The notes: generated by a model not told the origin, from the sequence alone. Positions 48,526 to 59,744 are shown, counted from the first letter of the stretch. The stretch: DNA of 64,000 bases from Ignelater luminosus (GCA_011009095.1 VTPC01000503.1:249723-313722); one strand, 5' to 3'. Numbers and translations: made by a program.

Positions 48526-48632
48526 GACATTTTGAGAAGTTTCAATGGTCCATATTATTTTTAATAAGAGAGCTCAAAAAATGCTCAAAACCATTTCAGT
48601 AGTATGCACAAATATAACGCCACCAAAATGAA
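48522..48632. mobile_element. solo terminal fragment of the 41139-type element
   Basis: It starts TACAGGGTGACATTTTGAG and continues TTTCAATGGTCCATATTATTTTTAATAAG. It then has a block resembling ATGCTTAAAACCATTTTGGTAGTATG from the left TIR at 41139-41240. It begins exactly where copy 2 of the dispersed repeat (63801) has ATTATTATATCT, so it marks an insertion into a TA. No right end is seen. Confidence 0.65.
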
Positions 48633-49200
48633 AAAACACTCAAGAACACTTCCCAACTATAATCTGCCAGGTCACTATTACATAAAGAATAATAAACAAA
48701 CAATCATCCACATTAAACATAGAAGGAGAATCCTGTTAGAATAAACAAGATTAGTAGTAGCACTTAAAGCAACAAAAGATATAGTTGATCATTCATTATC
48801 ATTGTCACCTGAAGAAACCACTAAGAAAACAGTAAACCGAACTACTCACATAGGAAGGGTTTCCACAGAAACAAATAAAATCAACAAACTAAAATAAATA
48901 GATGGGTGCAAAATCAACAAAACCACTAAAAGAGAGATCAGAAATGATCTAAATAGGTACATAAACTGAAGAATAGAAACAACCCAGTACTGTCCTAAAC
49001 AAGCAGAGACGAAATTCTAAAAATGATAAAATACTTTCAAGAGCTGTACAGCTCAAAAGTGACACAACAAAAACACAACTTTAACTAATGTTTTCACAGA
49101 GGAAAATTCAACAGAATCCATGACTATACAATTCCGTAAAAAGCAACCCAAAGGCACTCGGAGAAGATAAAATTACAAACAAAAAGAGTAAAGGCTATGT
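48633..49200 (+). pseudogene. LINE reverse-transcriptase 5' fragment (weak)
   Basis: Broken + frames give ERSEMI/EIRNDLNRYIN-like and SKMIKYFQELYSSKVTQQK peptides. These resemble the segment upstream of the RT core in RTE- or CR1-like LINEs. No RT catalytic motif is present, and the assignment is by impression. Confidence 0.35.
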
Positions 49201-49541
49201 TAACATATTCTATTAGGAATTTATGGTTCAAAGCAAGAACATAGCTGCTGTGGGCGAAATGGGCACTTGCCTCTTTCTGGTTAAACAGGAAGAAAAGAAA
49301 AATGTAATGCAAAAGTTTCCAAAGAGATTTGCTTGGGGGAGGAGCGAAATAGTTGATGACAGAAATGATTGGTTCCCTAGCATTGTTTCTATCAACGTCT
49401 ATGGTGTGATTATTTTGGATTTATCTTTGCTAAGTGCTGCCTTTAAACTTCAAAATTTGCAAACTAACTTCAGGGCTTGTTCTCGGCAGTTCTTACAAAC
49501 TAATTTTAGAGAATGTAGTAGCAACAGATTAGGTACAACTA

Positions 49542-50843
49542 AAGGGTTTTCCAATAAGAGGTGTTATTTTGAATAGCCCGCTATTTCGGTAGATGTCACT
49601 TTTGAAGCTATCATTTTTTGACATTTGACAAGTAGAAACTACGCCATTAATAAATATGGAACGATACACGCTTCAACAACGCATTGAAATTATTAAAATT
49701 CACTATAAAAATGGTGAAAATTTGGCAGAGACGGTTCGTAAAACTCGAACATTTTTGGGTCACCGTGAAGCACCTTGTCGGACCGCAATACAGAAATTGG
49801 TGAAAAAATTCGAGCTCTTGGGACAAGTTAGTGATGTGAAGAATAAAACCCGTGCACGTCGCTCAAGAACAGCCGAGAATATTGCTGTTGTAGCCGAAAG
49901 TGTTAAAGAAAACCCAGGTTTGTCCATTCCTCGTCGTTCTTTGGAATTAGCCATTCCACAAACGTCATTACACCGTATTTTGCATAAAGATTTGGGTCTT
50001 AAGGCTTATAAAGTCCAGTTAACACAAGAACTCAAGCCGGCCGATCATCAACAACGTCGTGTCTTTGCTGATTGGGTCGTTGAAATGCATGAAAATGATC
50101 CAGAATTCCATCGAAAAATCATCTTGAGTGATGAGGCCCATTTCCACCTCGGTGGCTTCGTCAACAAGCAAAATTGTCGGATCTGGGGCTCAGAAAATCC
50201 AAGAGTTATTGTTGAAAAGTCTCTCTATCCTCAACGTGTGACTGTTTGGTGCGGTTTATGGTCCGGCGGAGTCATTGGACCTTACTTTTTCGAAAATGAG
50301 GCTGGAGCAACAGTTACGGTGACTGGATTGCGCTATCGAGAGATGATTAACGATTTTTTATGGCCGGAATTGGATGGTATTGATCTGGACAACGTTTACT
50401 TTCAACAAGACGGCGCTACGTGCCACACAAGCAACGAAACCATTGATCTTTTACGGAAAAAGTTTCCGGACCGTGTTATCTCTCGAAGAGGTGATCACAA
50501 TTGGCCACCGAGATCTTGTGATTTAACACCTTGCGACTTCTTTCTTTGGGGCCACGTGAAAGAGGTCTACGCCAACAGCCCAGCGTCGATTCAAGACCTC
50601 AAAGATGGAATTCGTGAGGCTATCGAGGACATAGGGCAGCCACTTTGCGATTTGGTTATGGAAAATTTCATGAAAAGGATATTGTCCTGTAAGCGTGGTC
50701 GTGGTGGTCATTTGCCTGATGTTATTTTCCACTATTAACGGCATACCTTCCTCTTTATAATGAAATAAACATCCGATCATTTATATTAAAAAATGGCACT
50801 TTTCTTTGAATATCAAAATAACACCTCTTATTGGAAAACCCTT
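49542..50843 (+). mobile_element. intact DD41D Tc1/mariner-superfamily transposon
   Basis: This is a 1302-bp element inserted at TA (49540-49541 and 50844-50845). The 31-bp terminal inverted repeats (49542-49572, 50813-50843) are identical. They begin AAGGGTTTTCCAATAAGAGG. The transposase frame is fully open with its own ATG and stop and a downstream AATAAA (50764-50769). Identical TIRs, an exact TA duplication and an uninterrupted ORF indicate recent insertion and possible activity. It lies within the last intron of NudC in the same orientation, so its polyadenylation signal could truncate NudC transcripts. Confidence 0.93.
49656..50738 (+). CDS. DD41D transposase, 360 aa, intact
   Basis: This is a predicted cut-and-paste transposase acting on the element's own 31-bp TIRs in the nucleus. 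Residues 1-60 (YTLQQRIEIIKIHYKNGENL...) form a first helix-turn-helix, and 70-125 a second DNA-binding module (IPQTSLHRILHKDLGL). The catalytic core has IILSDEAHFHLGGF (Asp159), NVYFQQDGATCHTS (Asp252) and PPRSCDLTPCDFFLWGHVK (Asp294). The spacing between the second and third Asp is 41 residues, which defines the DD41D (rosa-like) group of Tc1/mariner by my count. The C-terminus (KRGRGGHLPDVIFHY) is complete. The ATG at 49656 lies 84 bp inside the TIR. There are no stops or frameshifts. The family name is from established nomenclature; no search was run. Confidence 0.93.
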   Translation: MERYTLQQRIEIIKIHYKNGENLAETVRKTRTFLGHREAPCRTAIQKLVKKFELLGQVSDVKNKTRARRSRTAENIAVVAESVKENPGLSIPRRSLELAIPQTSLHRILHKDLGLKAYKVQLTQELKPADHQQRRVFADWVVEMHENDPEFHRKIILSDEAHFHLGGFVNKQNCRIWGSENPRVIVEKSLYPQRVTVWCGLWSGGVIGPYFFENEAGATVTVTGLRYREMINDFLWPELDGIDLDNVYFQQDGATCHTSNETIDLLRKKFPDRVISRRGDHNWPPRSCDLTPCDFFLWGHVKEVYANSPASIQDLKDGIREAIEDIGQPLCDLVMENFMKRILSCKRGRGGHLPDVIFHY

Positions 50844-51035
50844 TAGTTGCTTGACAAATTGTTAAGAATATGGTGGTTTGGAGCCCAATAATTGAAACAA
50901 ATTGTAAAGTGTATGAGGTGATGGCTATTTGAACTTTGGAGATTGGAAAATACTTCAGGTTTAAGTTTAATAAAAGGCAGAATACAGTACATATTGCACT
51001 ATATAATCTTTATTCCTTTGTACATACGACTTTTA

Positions 51036-51706
51036 AAGGGTATTCACTTTTGACTGTTACTTTTAAATTTCACGCCATTTAAATTTTGTGTAACTGGAAA
51101 AACTAATGCATGCACAAACAGTTACGGTCTGATATGGTTTATGGGCTGGAGTCATCATCAATATTTTTTTGAAAATGAAGCTGGAAATGCCGTTACTGTT
51201 ACTGGAGCTTGTTATCGAACCATGATAACTAATTTTTTATGGGATGAATTGAAAGGAATGAACATTCAGACCATGTGGTTTCAACAAGACGGTGCCACAT
51301 CACAATCGATCTTCTGCGCCAGCGTTTTGGTGAGAGAATAATTTCTCAAAGAGGTAATGTCAATTGGCCGCTCAGATCTTATGATTTAACACCGATGGAC
51401 TTCTTCCTTTGGGGTTTTTTGAAAGAGAAGGTTTACGTCAACGATCCGCAAACAATCAACGCCCTTAAAGAGAACATCATCGAATCCATTCAAGAAATTA
51501 CACCACAACTATGCCAAAATGTTATTGAAAATTTTGGTTAAAAAATGCTGTCCTGCCGCGCACTCAAGGAGGTCACTTGTCAGATATCATTACACATTAC
51601 TGAACTGGTACATTTATACTTCCATTATCAATAAAAATATTTTAACAATCAAAGTCAATTCTGTGTTTTATTACAAATTTAAAAGTAACACTCAGAGATG
51701 GACACT
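51036..51706 (+). mobile_element. internally deleted DD41D relative
   Basis: This is a 671-bp element flanked by TA (51034-51035, 51707-51708). The ends align with those of the 49542 element (AAGGGTATTCACTTTTGA... against AAGGGTTTTCC...). A perfect inverted 16-mer sits just inside (51055-51070 and 51675-51690, TGTTACTTTTAAATTT). Only the C-terminal half of the transposase remains, so it cannot move alone. It sits 190 bp from the intact element yet is clearly a different, older family member. Confidence 0.8.
51117..51605 (+). pseudogene. C-terminal half of DD41D transposase, broken
   Basis: It begins VTV-stop-YGLWAG, where the intact neighbour has VTVWCGLWSG (Trp changed to stop). It continues YFFENEAGNAVTVTG and MWFQQDGAT (second Asp), then changes frame near 51290 with a short deletion. 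It resumes TIDLLRQRFGERIISQRG and DLTPMDFFLWGFLKEKVY (third Asp region). Another shift follows after NVIENF, then the tail reads MLSC and GHLSDIITHY-like. Over the shared region it resembles, but is clearly diverged from, the protein at 49656-50738. Confidence 0.85.
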
Positions 51707-52041
51707 TATAATATTAAATATAATACACAGTAATTATTACATTTAGCGCTAAGATCCATAGTTTCTTTTGCAAACTTTCTAATAGTGTCTAGATGTTATT
51801 TGAATTTCTTTATCTTTATATCAATAAACACTGATCCTGACTGCTAGGATCTTTTTTTCAAAAATAGGAATCTCAGTTACCAGGATCGAAATTTATGATT
51901 CTGATTAAAAGAAGGTCGACATCTCCAAGAGTTATTTATCTCTTTTGATATTGCCATATTTAGCTATTACCATATGAAGTTTTATTTATTTTGCTTTAAT
52001 TGTGTGTTCTTTAAGTTATGTATGTCAGTATAGTTATGCAT

Positions 52042-52870
52042 CATGGACAAATTTGAGCATCACGCGATCTTCAAGTACCTGCAGAAGAAAAGATTAATGC
52101 CTAAGCAAATCCTTGATATTATAATGTGCATCGTATGCAACAGCAGTGAACAGCTGGATTTAAGAGTAGTCAAGAGAGAAAGGCCCGCAACATTGTCATT
52201 TTGACAAGTCAGAAAAATGTTGATGAAATATGCATATGAAAGGCATAAACCCACACAAACATTGTCACTAATACTGTGACTTTGCTCAACTTTTATCCTA
52301 TCTAGCTTGACTTGACTTTCAGATGAACACAGACTTGAGCTATACTGTACTGTAAATGTTTGAACTTATTATGATGTCTAAGATATGGATTCACTATGAT
52401 GTAAGTGACTATAGAATCTCCACTCCCAAAGAAAACAAAAGCAAAATTTTCAGCAAACAAGCTCATTGGTTTCGTTTGTTTGAGATTCTAAAGGTGTCAG
52501 CTTGGAAAAGATGAAATGCTAAACTCAGCATACTGTATGGTTTTACGTTTTCTTCTTTCTTAAGAAATTAATACTAAATGGTCAGGTTACTGTCACAAAG
52601 AGTGTTCATGCATTGGCCCAATCCTGGACTGAAATTCATAACCATGGTTTCCAATTGCTGTCCTATTTCTCCTACTCATGGTTTTGGTACTTGCAGACTT
52701 CCATCTGTTTCTAAACCTTAAAAAAAAAATTTGGGAGGACACTAATTTCCAATTAAGCAGAAGGTATAAATCATTGACTGCCTATTTTAATGGCTTTAAA
52801 CAAAGCTTTTTTAACAATTGAAATGAAATGGAAAGAGATTGTGTAGAAAAATAAAAATATTTTGAAAAAT
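52042..52870 (+). pseudogene. old mariner relic
   Basis: MDKFEHHAIFKYLQKKRLMPKQILD (start 52042, shown here only as the HTH opening) matches the start of mariner transposases. After heavy decay, LLSYFSYSPDLA, DFHLFLNLKKKF (about 52660-52735) and EMKWKEIV (about 52823-52846) correspond to the third-Asp region and C-terminus. The middle is deleted or unrecognisable. No TIR pair was identified. Confidence 0.6.
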
Positions 52871-53974
52871 GCCGGTGTTTCTTTTCTTGATTGAGGTACA
52901 AATCTAGAGATCAATTATGAAAAATTTCTGAACTTGACATTGATATCTGTAATAGATCTTGAATAATTGAGCGCAGAACAATAAATACAATGGATTCTAT
53001 GATACTCATCTTTTGTTCAGAAATTCATGAACTTTTGAAAATAGCAAGAAAAAGGTAGTGATTGTGTTTAGCAAAAGAAAGTTGACATCATTTCTGGTTT
53101 AAGTGAAGAAGAATTTCTGAATTCCATCTTGATGTCTTTATTAATCCTTAAGTAGTCGGGTGTAGGAAATTAAATGAGACACGCTGTATAGTGTGTTGTG
53201 TAAGAATACTCTATTATTAACTACAGATGCTGACTTTTTGAGAATTAAGATTGTAATACTTCAAGTTAACAATAATTTGAATTGAATTCTCAACAAATAG
53301 TAAGCAGAAATTCTGGTGAATGTAATTGTTGGTTCAAGGCAATTTTTTTGATTTGTGGAAATCAAAACGAGATAAGACCAAGGTCCAGATTATAATTGTT
53401 TTAAATAGATTGCTTATTAAATATTATACTTTGATAAGATATTTTGACCGTATTAAGTTGTGGAGAATTAAGAAGAATGTTTAATAATTTAATTAGATTT
53501 TGAGTAAAACGTATACCTATTGCAAAATTGTTTTATTGTATTTACACATTTCTACAGGCCAAATAGGTAATGCATCTTCTTGCAAGCAACCAATCAAGTG
53601 GTTTTAGTTAGATACTATGAAATTTTTGTCTCAATATTTCGGATTATTCATAAACAGGAGAATGTTTAAGTTTTTCAATAATAACTTAACCCTTGAAAGT
53701 CGTGACATCAATGACATCTTTCCAATATATTCCTAACAGTTTTCTCATACAACACTCATTCAGTTCATTTCAATTAGGCAGAATTGTATGAATATACAAT
53801 AATTTCATTATCTCTGGACATCACTCAAGAAAATTATTCAATCAATCAATCTATACGATAATTAACATGAATAAAAAGACATTAAAAAGATTGACAATGA
53901 CCTCTGTAAATATTAAATATAAACTGATTTCATTACTTTCACGTACCTGTTAAATAAAGATTTTGTATTTCCAG

Positions 53975-54026
53975 ATTCATGGAACAGCATCCTGAAATGG
54001 ACTTCTCAAAGTGTAAATTCAATTAA
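53975..54026 (+). CDS. NUDC: NudC terminal exon
   Basis: It begins after TATTTCCAG with A, completing the split Lys codon left by the exon ending at 46316, and encodes FMEQHPEMDFSKCKFN then TAA. This 16-residue tail is highly conserved in NudC from animals, which confirms the gene and the long intron. Together the three exons give 149 codons plus stop, agreeing with the C-terminal part of the roughly 330-residue family. Confidence 0.96.
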
Positions 54027-54177
54027 TGTATTTTTTCCCTTCTGTTTAATGTATTTCTGATCTTTCTTTCTTTTTTAACTAAAACTTGCAACTTACTTAC
54101 AATTTAAATCTACTTTGATATTGTAACAGCAAGAGAATGTTTACATTTTAAGATACAGCGACAAATGTATATTAGCC

Positions 54178-54196
54178 AATAAAACCAATAAATAAA
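54178..54196 (+). terminator. NudC polyadenylation signals
   Basis: Three overlapping or adjacent AATAAA hexamers (54178-54183, 54187-54192, 54191-54196) lie about 150-170 bp after the NudC stop codon, a plausible 3' end. Confidence 0.7.
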
Positions 54197-54903
54197 ATGA
54201 TGTTATTTCTCTTTAGTAATACCTGTAAATATTATTCTCGTACAATTATTATTTTTTCTTTTTTGATTTTTTTTTCTTTCTGTTTTCCCCAAAAGAGTTG
54301 AACTTAAAAAATAGTCAGATCAATATTGGTCTATTGGTCTACACCAAGCAAAAAAAAAAAAACTCATTTGTAGCCAAACATCGACAGTAATATAAGCATG
54401 TGCTATATTATACAGGGTGATTCAAATATCAAATTTGAGCTTTGTAGACCTTGCTTATTATAAGAGATAGCAAATGTTGATTAATGATCTAAAAAGAAAT
54501 TTGAGCTAACCCCATTTGATTTTGACTTATTGTCAAAAAAAGAAATAAAAATTGGTGATTTATGCTTCTCATCATTAGCTTCGTTATTATTAAGAATTCT
54601 AAAAATGTAATTAAGTATTCTTGATGCAGTTTTTTTATTAGCAATAAGCCCAGATTATTAAAAACATCAACTAACGTTCTGATTTTAAGCAACCATTATC
54701 AAGTTCATTTTGTCTATAGGCGCCAAATTTTGTTTTATGCTAATTTCACAGATATAAGATACTCCATGATTAATCTAAAAGCTGGTTTACATTATTAGAC
54801 TTTATATTTAATTTGCTAAACTTATAAACTTTGATAAATGATTATTAGTAATTCAATTGTTTTAAGAATAAAACTGTATTTATTTGTTTCCAAACAATCA
54901 GGT

Positions 54904-55288
54904 TAGAGTAGCCACTTTACTGGACAATACCGGCCAATTCACAGAGACTGGGTCTCTGGCAGCAATGCAGTCATAGATCTGGATTTGAAAGTTTTTTGCA
55001 GGCGTTTAGGGGGGAGGTCCCTCTTGGACTGTGAAACAGACATATGGAATCCTCCTCCAACTATCTACCAGGCATGAGGCTCCCCCCTTGGATTCTGAAA
55101 TAGACGTAAAGGTCTGTCGCTGCTTCGAATACTCTAAAACTCGCCCGGGAATTTTAAAAACCAATGATTTCTAATTATTTACATAATGCTCTACGATTTA
55201 CCGGCTTTTTTGTAACCTCAACTGGCAACCGGCCTCATCGTCAAATTACTGATCGTGGTAGTAAAATACCGGCCGGGTGGCGACCCTA
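54904..55288. mobile_element. hAT-like MITE
   Basis: This is a 385-bp, GC-richer element with termini TAGAGTAGCCAC and, inverted, TAGGGTCGCCAC, extending to ACCGG/CCGG motifs (about 18 bp). Flanking AATCAGGT and GGTCAGGT match at 6 of 8 positions, compatible with an 8-bp hAT duplication. Inside, two direct half-similar blocks (near 55015 and 55077, CTTGGA.TSTGAAA.AGACRTA) are 60-65 bp apart. It has no ORF. Confidence 0.5.
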
Positions 55289-56251
55289 GGTCAGGTAAGT
55301 TACGATTTACGTTACATGTTAGCATGACGTGACGATACGTGCGGCATTATCAATTTTCATTTGATTTTGCGTACGATTTCTGACATTTGAGCATCGCGAC
55401 AATTGTCGACAACTTGACAGCTGACGTTTAGAATTTTTACCATCCAAACTGACAAATGTTAAATTATCAGATTTTACTTTGACTAAATTATAAATTGATC
55501 TAGTCAAAATGAAAATCAAATAGAAATATCTAATAATGTAAACTAGCTTTAAGAATGCTAAAAGAATATGAAATTAACGATACTGAATCACGTGTGCCTT
55601 GTTAAAAAAATCAGAGTAAACAGAGACACAAAAAACATTATTGATCCCTTTGTAAATTAAATAATAATTCAGTAGTTGAAAATGCAACATTTAATATATT
55701 GGCAACCAATTGGAGATCAGCTGATTAAACGTTTAAATGATAAATCAAGTCTTTAGTGATTATCAATTATCAATTTACTAGAAACAAAATAATTTTGGAA
55801 GAGACTATTCTGTCCTGCCCGTACTACCACCTTAGTATTGCAATACAAAATTACGCAAATGTGAAATGAAAACTGCGCTTTCGGTCGTATTCAATGCTAA
55901 ACTTTAAAAATATTTTTAATTAGTGTCTGTTATTCTTAATAATTAATTATTGTAAACTAACTGTAACTGAATCCTATTAAATTTATATCTAGTTATTTAC
56001 TAAATGGCTTTGAGATTTAACAAATTTTAAAGAAAGTGAATATCAATCAGGACGAACTCAAAAGCAATAGAATTATTATTTACTAATTATACAGTTCGAA
56101 TCGTTAAATCGACCGTAGGATCAATAAAGCATTAAAATTGCAATATGTTATTGACGTATATCCATCTCAATCTTGTGCTATGAGCAACTGGTAACTATTT
56201 AATGCAGAGGTTTCTATTTGCATAGCCATTTATGCATCACACTGTATTTAG
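55289..56251. other. intergenic, nothing recognised
   Basis: AT-rich, without recognisable coding or repeat structure. Confidence 0.4.
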
Positions 56252-56491
56252 AATTGAAGCGGTCATTGTTAAAAGGGGGTATGTGCAAAATTTCAAATTG
56301 CTGTAAAACATTTGTAAACTTTTTTTTTAACAGAGAGCGGTAAAATCAGTTTGTAGAAACGTCGGGAGAAAACTGTCATTACTAAAGTCATAAAAAATTT
56401 CCTTTTCTTTTTGTTAGGCAGTTTTTTTTTTAACTTTACCAACAATTTGATTTTTGTTACATATCCCCTTTTAACAATGACCGCTTCAATT
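56252..56491. mobile_element. 240-bp palindromic MITE
   Basis: Inverted arms begin AATTGAAGCGGTCATTGTTAAAAGGGG on both sides (56252- and -56491) and remain similar for about 50-70 bp through ATCAAATTG and a T-rich tract. There is no coding capacity. Confidence 0.75.
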
Positions 56492-56734
56492 ATTCGTTTG
56501 ATAGTTCAGATTGTGTTGGTAAGTTTGTTTCTGTCTGCTGTGTTACCTGAACTACTATAAATCTTGGCCGGTCTCGAAGATATGAGTCTGCGATTTGAAC
56601 TATTGTCGAGAAATTTGATTAAAGCAACAGCAAATTGGACTACAATCTAGAGGGTTAAATGTACTATAAGAAACACAAATGATCTAGAATTGGCCGCAAT
56701 CATTTCAGCATATGAACAAAACTGCCCAATACAG

Positions 56735-58760
56735 TTATAATGGATTCCAATTGCCAATGTACCGTGGTGGAACGAAGACTAGAAAACTGAGGAACCAAAT
56801 AAGGAAAATTTTCAATAAAACAAAAAGAACATGAGAGTATCAAGAATATAAAAACTCTCTTACTGAAACAACAAAGCCTTGAGGAAGGTAAAGAGACAGT
56901 TATGGAAAAGGTATTGTGGGGATATAGAAAAGACTCCCGCTTGTGCCAGCCTACAAGGGAAACTTTCCAAAGCCCAAGGTTCAATTAACTCCCTTAAAAC
57001 AAATGCAGGAGAGTGAGAAACGAGAGGCCACGAAAGAATTGTTCAGAGTCTACTTCCTGGAATCCCAAATAGTTGTATTACCTGAATTTAATAGACAACA
57101 AATGGAAATGGAGATGGAAAGGCATAGGGTCTCCAGGGAGGATTGAATGATAATTAATCAAAATAAATAAAATAAAGTTGTCTGATCCAGATGACATTTA
57201 TCCATTTTCTTTGCAGAAGAGTACTGAACTTCTCTACAGCAAACTCAATATGATGCTCAGAAACAAGATAGTCTTTATACCAAGATCTGAGAAAGCTGAA
57301 CAGGGTATTGCTAAGGCTCTGAGACCAATAAGTCTTATGTCCTTTATACTTTAGACACTAGAGAAACTACTAGATGTACTGGTGAACAAACCACTACACC
57401 AGAACCAGTATGCCTACGTTGCAGGAACATCAGCAGAGATAGAACTCCATAATAAAGGTGGAATATGCTCTAGAAAACAAAGAGATGCTGTTAGGAACGT
57501 TCTTGGATATAGGAGAGACCTTTGATAACATCTTGTTCAATTGAAAAGCGGAGCACTCCGAAGAAATGGAGTAGACAGGACAAGCTGCAGATAGATTGAA
57601 TGCATGTTGAGCAACAGTACGATATATTCAACATATATTGATGAGACTGTGGCAGTAGCGAAGGAATGTTCACGGAGGGGTGTGAAATGGACTGCTCTAG
57701 ATCATCATCTAAAATGGACACCATGTCTTGGACTATGCAGACAACCTAGTCGTCCTGCCCAAAGTAATTGTAACAGTAAAGTTAGAGTGGACAGAAGGAG
57801 GCTTAAATCCCAGTCTCTCTAAAACAACCGCTATACCGTTCATTCACATGAATAGGGAAACTAACGGGACTAGACCATTAAGACTTCAAGGGAGGTGAAG
57901 TATCTTAGGGTGATCCTGGACTCTAGACTCGTCTAGAACCAGCATACAGAGAAAGCATTCAAGAAGACGGAGACCATTCTGGTGATAGCTAAGACACATA
58001 GTAAAACATGGGAGGCAGAAACTATGCACGATGTACTGGTTGTACAGAATAGTGGTTTAGCCAACAATCGTCTGCGCATCTTTGACGCAGGGGCTATGGA
58101 AAGGTGGCACTACTGAACTTACCCCTTTGCATTTAGTGATAGGTGAGGAGGTGAGAATGGACCTCTAACGACTAGGAAATCAACTGAGCAACGTAGCAGT
58201 CAGATTGGGACACGCAACGATAAAAGATCATATGGAACAACTAGACATGAACATAAAGATAGAACAAATGATAATCAGATTCAGTAAATTGTGATACCCC
58301 TTTCGATATTATTATACCATATCAATGAGAATTGAACAAAAAAGCTCCAGATTAACCTATGAAGGACAAACAACGTGATATACAGATGGGTTAAGACCGA
58401 AACAGGATCGAAGCAGGAGTTTGAAAACTGCTTCCCGCTAGGAAATCATACTTTACATTTCAAGCGGAAATATACGCTCTATCCTGCAATGCGCTCTGAT
58501 AGCCCTAAAGGCCCCAACAAATTCGAAAGTAACATCTAGACTAATATGGGAATGCTTGAAAAACTAGAAAGATTGGCAGACCAGAATATAGTGAAACTAA
58601 TCTGATTATCAAAGTATAGGGGAATCGAAGGCAATGAAAAAGCTGATGAATTGGCTAAGAGGACATTAGAAACATCGTACTTTGGCCCAGAACCCGTTCT
58701 GGCAGTACCAAAAAGTACAGCAAGTGAGAAAATAGGTCAAAGATCAACATAGGTATAGGT
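56735..58760 (+). pseudogene. LINE ORF2 remnant (jockey/R1/LOA-like)
   Basis: Collinear, frame-broken blocks cover a non-LTR retrotransposon polyprotein. These are the linker VPWWNED, RKLRNQIRKIFNKTKRT and YCGDIEKTPACASLQGKL (about 56756-56965). The RT palm region follows with KIVFIPRSEKAEQGIAKALR-PISLMSF (about 57266-57345), QYAYVAGTSAE, and a decayed YADN/LVVL active-site stretch (about 57735-57760). LNPSLSKTT and KYLRVILDSR come next (about 57805-57925). Last are an RNase H trace (YTDG, about 58381) and the tail GIEGNEKADELAKR with TSYFGPEPVLAVPKSTAS (about 58620-58730). Many stops are present. The 5' endonuclease is absent, consistent with 5' truncation. Confidence 0.8.
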
Positions 58761-59744
58761 TACGTACTACAGGAAACTCGAGCACTGGAATGGATGCAGT
58801 AAATTCCTTAGCAGTAGCACAATAAGTCAACAGACTGTAGTGCCCTGGGAACAGAAATTCTAATAATTTAGTTTCAGCAATACCGTACCCCTTTATTTGC
58901 AGAACTCTATTACTTTGTGGCCATATTTTTTGTGACACCTCTCACGCCAGTAGGTAATATGTAGGACGTGTCCAAATATATTAATTAGTATTGTAGTATA
59001 TTCCACTTATCCCACTTGCTCATTGGACAAGGGTACCACCGAATATTCATTTTGTCATATCGTTAGTAATACTCTTCTATCAACCATTAACTTGGCATTC
59101 GACGCTTACAAACTAAATTGTCATTTACGATATAATCGATGCTTAGCGCGTGCTTTAGTCTTAAAGAAGGAAAGTGTGTGTTTACACCTCACCCTGTATT
59201 CCAGCTACGGAATGCTAAGTTGACGAGGAGAGTAGTTACCACAGAACACCCGTTTTTGATAGTTACAAAGTAGTTACGGTACAAGAGGATACCAGCATGT
59301 AGTGATACTGCTTGTCTGTGTTATTACATTTTAATTTTTCTAGCCGTAGGCCAAGCGAGAAGCTTGTTGGTTCAGGCTCTAATATTTTCAAGGGACATGT
59401 CCCGCGATTTATTCTTCATGTATTTTTTATATAAAGAGATGATTTTAAGGATAATAATAAACTAAATATTTTTAAATTTGTTTACTCTTTTGTCAGACAA
59501 CAAATGGAGAGTAATGATACTAAGGCTATCTAATGATAAGAAAGTTTTATTAATAGTAGAAACCTTCAGTATAGTTTTCTGTTAAAAGCACGTTGTGTAT
59601 TCTGTAGCGTACTGTAGATGGCTGTAGTGAAGTAACTAAAATTTTTGTAAAAAAATAAAAATTCACTTCAAAATTTTTAAGTAGGTAAACTCAGATTTTT
59701 TAGACGAATTAGTTAATTGTAAATTTTTGTGTAATTGATTAACA
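58761..59744. other. intergenic and ODR4 5' region
   Basis: No promoter element can be called with confidence. The open frame 59023-59223 shows no domain. The stretch presumably contains the ODR4 start site close to 59700, since coding starts at 59745. Confidence 0.4.

Larger units (their letters stand above)
46317..53974 (+). other. NudC last intron (7658 bp), transposon-loaded
   Basis: The donor is GTAAGT at 46317 and the acceptor is TATTTCCAG ending at 53974. Splicing joins AA to A to restore Lys, giving KK-FMEQHPEMDF. The neighbouring NudC intron is 60 bp. The interior holds tandem repeats, a long dispersed repeat, LINE debris, two DD41D elements and an old mariner, described separately. 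Remaining stretches (for example 51750-52030 and 52900-53960) show nothing recognisable apart from a MITE-end-like AATGAGACACGCTGTATA near 53172-53189. Confidence 0.93.

Noticed and set aside
49223..49576. 117-codon open frame upstream of the DD41D element
   Set aside because: It runs across the transposon boundary at 49542 and includes a short internal duplication (LQTNFRACS/LQTNFRECS) but no domain.
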